From assembly GCA_964636675.1 (NCBI GenBank), contig CAZWUO010000041.1:1-21816 (forward strand): a DNA stretch of 21,816 nt, given 5' to 3'. The stretch is from JALUUH01 sp964636675 (lineage in GTDB: Bacteria; Pseudomonadota; Gammaproteobacteria; S012-40). Position 1 is the stretch's first letter. The number at the start of each line of letters is the position of its first letter. The notes beneath the pieces were generated by a model. It searched no databases. It was not told the DNA's origin and saw only the letters and a program-made list of their open reading frames with translations. Shown here piece after piece: positions 16,612 to 21,816 of this stretch. A program made the translations under genes and the position numbers.

Positions 16612-17218
16612 GTTCAAACCTATCATCGTCCTCTGTTTATTTCTGTGTGTAACAAATCTATGCGCAAGCCCCACTATTGCGGTGGTTGGTGATAGTCTAA
16701 GCGCAGGATTCGGATTACGCCAAAACGCAGGCTGGGTTCCGCTACTGCAATTACGAATCCGCGAGCAAGGTTATAATTATAAGGTGATAAATGCCAGCAT
16801 TAGTGGCGATACCACAGACTCAGGCGTTATTCGCATCAATCGTATATTAAGCGCACATTTTCCCGACATTGTTATTATTGAGCTTGGTGCGAATGATGGC
16901 TTACGCGGATTGTCGCTTAAAAACATGTATAAAAACCTGGAAAAAATGATCCAAAAATCGCAGCAATCCGGCGCTAAAGTGTTACTCATCGGTATGGCCA
17001 TACCACCAAACTATGGATTATTCTTTACAAAACAATTTACTAGCAGTTTTCATCGATTATCAAAATCACTTAACGTTCCACTGGTGCCGCTGTTGATTGC
17101 AGGAATTGAAAATGACAGAAGTTTTTTTCTCGATGATCAATTGCACCCAAATGCTCAGGCACAGCCTATTTTGCTAGAAAACGTTTGGAAAAAATTACAC
17201 CCGTTACTCGAAAAATAG
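16610..17218 (+). CDS. tesA: TesA-like periplasmic esterase / thioesterase I (SGNH hydrolase)
   Basis: This 202-residue SGNH/GDSL hydrolase cleaves acyl-thioesters, lysophospholipids and aryl esters in the known E. coli enzyme. An N-terminal signal peptide (MFKPIIVLCLFLCVTNLCA) probably ends after A19, so the enzyme is periplasmic. Catalytic blocks are intact: block I GDSLSAG with Ser29, block II SGD with Gly66, block III GAND with Asn95, block V D176-x-x-H179. ATG 16610 gives a normal signal peptide; the in-frame ATG at 16598 would add four residues and cannot be excluded. Its start codon overlaps that of the divergent ybbA in a shared CATG. The pairing with ybbAP suggests that lipidic or ester compounds handled by the ABC pair are its substrates, which is an inference. 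Confidence 0.94.
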   Translation: MFKPIIVLCLFLCVTNLCASPTIAVVGDSLSAGFGLRQNAGWVPLLQLRIREQGYNYKVINASISGDTTDSGVIRINRILSAHFPDIVIIELGANDGLRGLSLKNMYKNLEKMIQKSQQSGAKVLLIGMAIPPNYGLFFTKQFTSSFHRLSKSLNVPLVPLLIAGIENDRSFFLDDQLHPNAQAQPILLENVWKKLHPLLEK

Positions 17219-17265
17219 GCGCCTGTAAAATTAATATTGTGTTTTACTTGAAAACTCTTCGCTTT

Positions 17266-17277
17266 AGGTCTAGACCT
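17266..17277. repeat. Perfect 12-bp palindrome upstream of the PilZ gene
   Basis: AGGTCTAGACCT reads the same on both strands and lies about 60 bases before the PilZ start. It has no loop, so it is a better candidate for a dimeric-protein operator than for a terminator. No binding protein is identified. The rest of the 121-base gap shows only weak promoter-like boxes. Confidence 0.4.
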
Positions 17278-17339
17278 TATTGTAACTCATTATCGTTATA
17301 GGATATTCCATACCCCAAACCCTACTTAGCGGAGATGCA

Positions 17340-17663
17340 ATGGAACAGCGTTGGTCAAATCGGACGATAGTTTCGATTAGTGTCGCGATACACGATGCAT
17401 CTCTCGGTCTCGTCATCGCACGCACCCGCGATGTGAGTTCTCACGGAATGTTTGTCGTCACTCCACACATAGCCCTCCCACCGGATGAAGTTATTCAAGT
17501 AAGCTTTGTATCTCCGTTGTTACAAAACGGTATAAATACGACGGCGGAAGCAAAGGTTATTCGCACTTCACAAGAGGGCGCCGGCTTATGTTTCCAAAAT
17601 ATTGAACTCTCTTATTCAATAGAGCAACAAAACGCTGACTTGATTCATATGGGCATTCATTAA
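17340..17663 (+). CDS. Single-domain PilZ c-di-GMP-binding protein
   Basis: This 107-residue cytoplasmic protein is a stand-alone PilZ domain. Both c-di-GMP contact motifs are present: R4-x3-R8 (RWSNR) and D31-x-S33-x2-G36 (DVSSHG). They are followed by the beta-barrel strands, including AEAKVIRTSQEGAGLCFQNI. The start is set by GGAG five bases before ATG 17340; an out-of-frame ATG at 17335 is ignored. Such proteins relay c-di-GMP levels to motility, pili or surface polysaccharide machinery, but the partner is not visible here. It stands alone between tesA and the SH3 protein with 121 and 159 bases either side, so it probably has its own promoter. Confidence 0.85.
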   Translation: MEQRWSNRTIVSISVAIHDASLGLVIARTRDVSSHGMFVVTPHIALPPDEVIQVSFVSPLLQNGINTTAEAKVIRTSQEGAGLCFQNIELSYSIEQQNADLIHMGIH

Positions 17664-17822
17664 CGCCGAGTATCAATAGAATTTTTCGCTCTAAACCTCT
17701 GACTGTAGTCATTACCCTACACTTTCACACTCGCTCGTCATCATTCAATAACCCTGTTTTGTATTTGCTTTCCAGTAAAAAAATGCGCAGAATTAGCGCT
17801 TCTAGCCTTAAGGAAAAAAACT

Positions 17823-18488
17823 GTGAAAACCATCTTGTCTGCTTTTATTTTATTAACCAGCTTTGTCGTCTGCGCAGAAGAAGTTCGCTATGTAACAGAT
17901 GTATTTGAAGTAACGATGCGTACAGGGCAAGGTTCTTCGAATAAGATCCTAAAGAATTTGCGCTCGGGTACCAAAATTGAGGTCATCGAAGATGATACGG
18001 AAGCGGGCTATACACTGGTTAGAACTGCAGATGGGAAAGAAGGCTGGGTACTTCGCCGGTACCTGGTGAACGAACCGATTGCGCGGCTCAGGATTGCCTC
18101 TTTTGAGAAAAAGAATGCGCAGCTTAATGCCAAGATTAAAGAATTACGCGCCAATTTGAGCACCGCGCAACAGCAAGTAGAGAGCCTCGATACGGAAAAC
18201 CGTCAATTAAATAAAACACGCAAGAAATTGACTTCTGAAGTCACCAATATCAAAGAAATCTCGGCCGATCAGATTGGTTTATTTAACGAAAATAAGACGC
18301 TGAAAGAACAATTATTAACGATTAAACGTGACATCCAAGAACTGGATCAAGAAAATATAAAGCTGCAAGACCAATCGGCTCGAAACTGGTTTTTAATCGG
18401 CGGCGGGGTCTTAGTGCTGGGGGTTATTCTAGGCCTAATTTTGCCGAATGTGCGATTCCGCAAAAAATCAAATTGGGGAAGATTATAG
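17823..18488 (+). CDS. SH3 domain / coiled-coil / membrane-anchor protein (YgiM, TIGR04211 type)
   Basis: This 221-residue envelope protein has a signal peptide (MKTILSAFILLTSFVVCA, cleavage probably after A18). A bacterial SH3 domain covers about 20-85 (VTMRTGQGSSNKILKNLRSG, then GWVLRRYL). A coiled coil runs from about 95 to 185, rich in K, E, Q, L and N. One C-terminal membrane helix is present at about 189-208 (WFLIGGGVLVLGVILGLIL), with a basic cytoplasmic end. The order signal-SH3-coil-anchor is that of the YgiM family, whose SH3 domain would face the periplasm and may bind peptidoglycan. The start is a GTG at 17823, supported by AAGGA eight to nine bases upstream. Its stop TAG abuts the convergent recR stop with no base between them. 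Confidence 0.88.
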   Translation: MKTILSAFILLTSFVVCAEEVRYVTDVFEVTMRTGQGSSNKILKNLRSGTKIEVIEDDTEAGYTLVRTADGKEGWVLRRYLVNEPIARLRIASFEKKNAQLNAKIKELRANLSTAQQQVESLDTENRQLNKTRKKLTSEVTNIKEISADQIGLFNENKTLKEQLLTIKRDIQELDQENIKLQDQSARNWFLIGGGVLVLGVILGLILPNVRFRKKSNWGRL

Positions 18489-19082
18489 CTAGATAGACTG
18501 CCTAGCGGCAAATGCACGCGATAAAGTACTACTATCAACGTATTCTAGCTCTCCCCCCATAGGAATACCGTGCGCAATTCGAGAAATGGGAATAGCAAAA
18601 TTATGCGCAATTTGCCTTATATATTGCGCCGTGGTTTCGCCTTCTATCGTTGGACTTGTTGCAAGGATAATATCTTTGATTATATTTTCTGCAAGGCGCT
18701 GTTCGAATAAATCCATTCCGATGTCTTCCGGGCCAATGCCATCTAACGGCGAAAGACTGCCTTGCAATACAAAATATATCCCTTTATAAGCCGTAGCGTG
18801 CTCAACGGCCAGCATATCTGCCGGAGATTCTACGATGCACATTTGCGCCTGATCACGGGATGGATTGCCACAAAAAGTACATATGGCTCGCTCGCTTAAT
18901 GTCCTGCATTTTTCGCAGTACCCAATATTTTCGATCGCCTTGACGATACTATCAGCAAGCCGCAGCCCACCCGGTTTATCGCGTTGCAATAGATGAAAAG
19001 CCATGCGCTGGGCGGTTTTTGGCCCTACACCCGGAAGGCATTTTAAGGTATCGATGAGTTGCTCAAGTAATGGGCTATACAC
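18489..19082 (-). CDS. recR: Recombination mediator RecR
   Basis: This 197-residue protein works with RecO/RecF to load RecA on single-stranded gaps. The helix-hairpin-helix region is LPGVGPKTAQRMA (16-28). The zinc finger uses C56, C59, C68 and C71 (CEKC and CTFC). The Toprim domain starts about residue 79 with CIVESPADMLAVE and includes LSPLDGIGPEDIG; the C-terminal HGIPMGGELEYVD block is standard. The start is a GTG at 19082 giving the usual MxSPLLEQL beginning; only a weak ribosome binding site precedes it, so it is probably coupled to ybaB, which stops 11 bases upstream. Length matches the E. coli protein (about 200). Confidence 0.97.
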   Translation of the reverse strand: MYSPLLEQLIDTLKCLPGVGPKTAQRMAFHLLQRDKPGGLRLADSIVKAIENIGYCEKCRTLSERAICTFCGNPSRDQAQMCIVESPADMLAVEHATAYKGIYFVLQGSLSPLDGIGPEDIGMDLFEQRLAENIIKDIILATSPTIEGETTAQYIRQIAHNFAIPISRIAHGIPMGGELEYVDSSTLSRAFAARQSI

Positions 19083-19093
19083 TTTATCGCCAC

Positions 19094-19417
19094 TTAGAAG
19101 GGTAATTTCATACCTGGCGGTAAATCCATTCCACCGGTCACTCCGGCCATTTTATCCTTTGTTGTACTTTCTAATGCGCGCACAGCATCATTTACCGCTG
19201 CCGCCAGAAGGTCTTCAATCATTTCTTTGTCTTCTTCCATCAAAGAGGGATCGATAGTCACGCGTCGAACGTCGTGTTTACCCGTCATTACTACCGTCAC
19301 CATACCACCGCCAGATTGCCCTGTTACTTCTAAATTCGCAATTTCTGCCTGCGCTTTTTGCAGATTCTCCTGCATTTGCTGCGCTTGTTTCATTAAGTTA
19401 CCCAGTCCGCCTTTCAT
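19094..19417 (-). CDS. ybaB: YbaB/EbfC nucleoid-associated protein
   Basis: This 107-residue protein is of the YbaB/EbfC family, small dimeric proteins that bind DNA with little sequence preference. It begins MKGGLGNLMKQAQQMQENLQ (the conserved N-terminal helix), followed by VTGQSGGGMVTVVMTGKHDVRRVTID strands and a second helix (EDLLAAAVNDAV). It ends in a GMDLPPGMKLPF tail typical of the family. AGAGAGG lies about eight bases before ATG 19417. It is placed between dnaX (64 bases upstream) and recR, as in many proteobacteria, and is probably co-transcribed. Confidence 0.96.
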   Translation of the reverse strand: MKGGLGNLMKQAQQMQENLQKAQAEIANLEVTGQSGGGMVTVVMTGKHDVRRVTIDPSLMEEDKEMIEDLLAAAVNDAVRALESTTKDKMAGVTGGMDLPPGMKLPF

Positions 19418-19481
19418 CTCAACTACCTCTCTATATGGTCAATTTGTGGCTTTATATGATTCATTTTTCCACGCAAATTCA

Positions 19482-21131
19482 TTATTTTGTATCATTTAAT
19501 TGAATTGAATCAGGATTTGTTTTTGCGTTAAATATTTGTTTTAACCCCTGAACATTTGGATCAGCTTCCAATATTTCATACGCCTCCATTATTTTGGCTT
19601 TATGCTCTTTTTCTTGAGTAATAGCAGGCGTATCTTGCTGCACTTCACCTATCTGAATATTTAACACAAGTGGCGCAGTATAATGTGTGCGTAAAACATC
19701 TTGAAATTGCGCCACCAACTGTTTGCTCGCCAGATGCGTATGCTCTTTGCTCAACATCAGCGTTAAGTTAACACCCTCTCTATTGACATAGACACAATTT
19801 AACGCCAACTGCTTCACCAGGCCTGATAGTTTAAGCGTTTTAACGGCCTCACTCCACGAGCTTTTAAGGCTTGTCTCGACCAAACTTTCATCTGAGCTTG
19901 CTGTGTTATCTGCAGCAGCTTGTGCAGGAGTTTTGCTATTTATTTCCGCTTTTGCTGCTGTCTTAGTAGAACTTGGTATTTTGGAGAGCTTACTCGCGGA
20001 ATGCCCTCGCAGTTGCTGCTCGCCCTTTAAGCGTTTCTCTGAAACGCCCATCCCGCTAGTGGGCCGAAAAGCAAGATTGCGTAACATAATCATTTCAAAA
20101 CCCGCTCGCTGATCAGGCGCAAGTGCGAGGTCTTGTTTTCCGCTAAGCGAAATCTGATAATACAGCTGCACATCTTCTGGCGCCAAAACAGCCGCCAGTG
20201 ACTTTACCGCATCATCCAAATCATCACTGCTTGCAGGAATCACTTGATGCAATGCTATTTGGTGTAATAAGGAAATAAAAGCATCGAGAACAGACGCGAA
20301 ATCAACACCAAACTGCGCAAGCTGATCTATTTGCGCTAATATTTCAGCGCCATTGGTTTTGGCTAAAGCTGACATCAGCGGAATAATATTTTCACGCTCT
20401 AATGTCCCAAGCATGGAACACACATCCGTGCTGTTAATACTCCCTTGGCCATAAGAAATCGCTTGATCAAGCAAGCTCAATGCATCCCTCATGCTTCCAG
20501 TCGCACTGCGTGCAATCTGTCTTAATGCGCGCTCTTCAAACGCAACCTGCTCTTGCGTTAATACTTCTTGTAAATATGTACTTATTTGATCTAACGGTAT
20601 GCATTTCAAATTAAACTTTAAGCACCGCGATAGTATGGTAACCGGCAGCTTTTGCGGGTCAGTTGTCGCTAACACGAACTTTATGTGTGGAGGTGGCTCT
20701 TCTAAAGTTTTAAGTAAGGCATTAAAACTATGGTTAGAGAGCATGTGAACTTCATCAATAAGATAAACCTTATACCGCCCGCGTGTGGGCGCATACATAA
20801 CATTGTCGAGTAATTCGCGAGTATCCTCCACTTTAGTGCGGGATGCCGCATCCACTTCGAGCAAATCGACAAAACGACCCTCAGCAATTTCCACACAGCT
20901 ATCACAAACACAACAAGGCGTCGAACTGACACCTTGTTCACAATTTAGTGACTTAGCCAGAATTCTCCCAAGCGTCGTTTTGCCAACACCACGAGTACCT
21001 GTTAACAAATAGGCATGATGCAATCGATTACTATCAAGCGCATTGATCAAGGCTTTTAAAACATGCTCTTGACCAACCACTTCAGCAAATTTTTTAGGCC
21101 GCCATTTTCGAGCTAAAACTTGGTATGACAT
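19482..21131 (-). CDS. dnaX: DNA polymerase III subunit tau (DnaX)
   Basis: This 549-residue clamp-loader ATPase assembles the replicative polymerase and loads the sliding clamp. It starts SYQVLARKWRPKKF. Walker A is GTRGVGKTT (45-53), zinc ligands C64, C73, C76 and C79, Walker B LIDEVH (124-129) and the sensor/arginine-finger SRC (168-170). The AAA+ and collar domains run to about 365. A low-complexity A/S/K linker follows (about 370-420), then a C-terminal domain that in tau contacts the polymerase alpha subunit. It is shorter than E. coli tau (643) and longer than gamma (431). No A-AAA-AAG slippery site is seen in the linker, so a gamma form by frameshift is not supported. The ribosome binding site is weak. 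It lies downstream of ffs. Confidence 0.97.
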   Translation of the reverse strand: MSYQVLARKWRPKKFAEVVGQEHVLKALINALDSNRLHHAYLLTGTRGVGKTTLGRILAKSLNCEQGVSSTPCCVCDSCVEIAEGRFVDLLEVDAASRTKVEDTRELLDNVMYAPTRGRYKVYLIDEVHMLSNHSFNALLKTLEEPPPHIKFVLATTDPQKLPVTILSRCLKFNLKCIPLDQISTYLQEVLTQEQVAFEERALRQIARSATGSMRDALSLLDQAISYGQGSINSTDVCSMLGTLERENIIPLMSALAKTNGAEILAQIDQLAQFGVDFASVLDAFISLLHQIALHQVIPASSDDLDDAVKSLAAVLAPEDVQLYYQISLSGKQDLALAPDQRAGFEMIMLRNLAFRPTSGMGVSEKRLKGEQQLRGHSASKLSKIPSSTKTAAKAEINSKTPAQAAADNTASSDESLVETSLKSSWSEAVKTLKLSGLVKQLALNCVYVNREGVNLTLMLSKEHTHLASKQLVAQFQDVLRTHYTAPLVLNIQIGEVQQDTPAITQEKEHKAKIMEAYEILEADPNVQGLKQIFNAKTNPDSIQLNDTK

Positions 21132-21211
21132 TGATTTACCAGATATTTTTAATTACAAACTCATTCGCTCACGCGCTATGCGGAGGCAGACCATTGTAAT
21201 CGACTGCACAG

Positions 21212-21235
21212 AGTGATGCCAATAGTGATGCCAAT
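21212..21235. repeat. 12-bp direct tandem repeat between ffs and dnaX
   Basis: AGTGATGCCAAT occurs twice head to tail without a mismatch, just beyond the T-rich 3' end of the SRP RNA. It may be a slippage duplication; no function is evident. Confidence 0.6.
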
Positions 21236-21271
21236 ATATTTGAGAGAAATAAAAGAAATAAGAAATAGAGG

Positions 21272-21384
<113 letters not shown>

Positions 21385-21433
21385 ATAGATTCCTCTCTAC
21401 ACTCCCCAAAAGGACTTCGTAGAAAGGCCGCGA

Positions 21434-21462
21434 ATTCTACCAGCAATCAGGGACTCTGTCAT
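21434..21462 (-). promoter_or_regulatory. Strong sigma-70 promoter of ffs
   Basis: On the minus strand, ATGACA (-35, 21462-21457) and TAGAAT (-10, 21439-21434) each match five of six consensus bases with an ideal 17-bp spacer. TGG directly before the -10 gives an extended -10. The following bases TCGCGGCC are a GC-rich discriminator, as at stable-RNA promoters under stringent control. Start would be near 21427, so the primary transcript has a leader of about 40 bases to be trimmed. Confidence 0.75.
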
Positions 21463-21573
21463 GACTTAATCCGCGAAAAATCGTCACTGACGCCGTTTGA
21501 ACTGTGCACGGTGGCCATCTCAATTCTACAGAGACAAAATATTTTTCATCAAAAAATACAAAGGATTACGACA

Positions 21574-21732
21574 ATGGACACCTATACATCAATCGATATT
21601 TATGAAGAAACACAAATGGATTTCTGGAACTCATTTTCTGAAATGGAAATGGACAACGTTGACATTGACTTGCTCTTAGAGGATGTGGATGTTGCGGAAG
21701 ATTTGTTCGGAGATGTTGAAATTTATATGTAA
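21574..21732 (+). CDS. Putative 52-residue highly acidic protein
   Basis: This 52-residue reading frame has ATG 21574 preceded by AAGGA with eight bases spacing. It contains 10 Asp and 7 Glu, and no Lys, Arg or His. Hydrophobic residues alternate with acidic ones (DNVDIDLLLEDVDVAEDLF), so it could form an amphipathic strand or helix. I do not recognise the family. An in-frame ATG at 21511 would add 21 residues but lacks a ribosome binding site. No clear promoter is seen in the 110 bases upstream, which also carry the divergent ffs promoter. It is convergent with the tRNA gene. The extreme charge resembles DNA-mimic proteins, but that is only a compositional hint. Confidence 0.55.
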   Translation: MDTYTSIDIYEETQMDFWNSFSEMEMDNVDIDLLLEDVDVAEDLFGDVEIYM

Positions 21733-21760
21733 GCACTACCTCTATAAACGTTAAAACCAA

Positions 21761-21780
21761 TAGGGGCGCTAAAGCCCCTA
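21761..21780 (-). terminator. Intrinsic terminator of the tRNA gene
   Basis: A perfect 7-bp stem, TAGGGGC / GCCCCTA with a 6-base loop, lies eight bases after the tRNA 3' end on the minus strand. It is followed there by TTGGTTTTAA. The plus-strand side has no T run, so it is oriented for the tRNA. Confidence 0.7.
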
Positions 21781-21788
21781 TCTCAACC

Positions 21789-21816
21789 TGGCGGATAAGG
21801 AGGGATTCGAACCCTC
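21789..21816 (-). tRNA. 3' end of a tRNA gene, probably tRNA-Ser (partial)
   Basis: On the minus strand the last 28 bases read as a T arm (GAGGG-TTCGAAT-CCCTC), a 7-base acceptor strand CTTATCC, discriminator G73 and encoded CCA. The T loop is canonical. The rest, including the anticodon, is beyond the window. G73 with a predicted 5' GGATAAG acceptor fits tRNA-Ser but also several other tRNAs, and excludes Leu. Confidence 0.9.

Noticed and set aside
21047..21093. A-rich run in dnaX as a slippery frameshift site
   Set aside because: It falls near codon 14, encodes the conserved PKKF motif and is far from the position where gamma would end.

Overview
The window comes from a moderately AT-rich gammaproteobacterium. 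The evidence is an SRP RNA / dnaX / ybaB / recR block, a ybbA-ybbP pair divergent from tesA, a YgiM-type SH3/anchor protein, and protein sequences close to the E. coli versions of RecR and TesA. I cannot name the genus. Every base is in or close to a gene, and no intergenic gap exceeds about 160 bases.

Region 1 (1-5585, + strand) is the 3' part of a very large, cysteine-free, repeat-built beta-helical protein of the filamentous-haemagglutinin type. Its 5' end lies outside the window. The first 1.3 kb contains near-identical nucleotide repeats, including an exact 228-bp tandem period.

Region 2 (5665-13414, + strand) is a compact five-gene operon with its own promoter and a hairpin at its end. 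It encodes a DUF2169 protein fused to pentapeptide repeats, a VgrG spike with a long C-terminal extension, a free-standing pentapeptide-repeat protein, a DUF3540 mini-spike and a DUF4150 PAAR-like tip. This is an orphan type VI secretion spike/adaptor module: no core T6SS genes, nuclease-like or lipase-like toxin, or immunity gene is visible. The two pentapeptide-repeat proteins share a C-terminal W-K-P motif, and VgrG and DUF3540 both end in I-x-M-G or I-M-G. The parts may therefore be built to stack on one another. This module is the most interesting part of the window.

Region 3 (13415-17218) holds the YbbP-type permease and YbbA-type ATPase on the - strand, translationally coupled by an ATGA overlap. 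They diverge from the periplasmic esterase tesA, and the two start codons share one CATG.

Region 4 (17340-18488, + strand) has a stand-alone PilZ protein carrying both c-di-GMP motifs and a membrane-anchored SH3/coiled-coil protein.

Region 5 (18489-21462, - strand) is a replication/repair/targeting block reading ffs (4.5S SRP RNA) - dnaX - ybaB - recR. A strong promoter with an extended -10 and a GC-rich discriminator lies upstream of ffs. Region 6 (21574-21816) holds a possible 52-residue protein with 17 acidic and no basic residues, then the 3' end of a tRNA gene on the - strand with its terminator.
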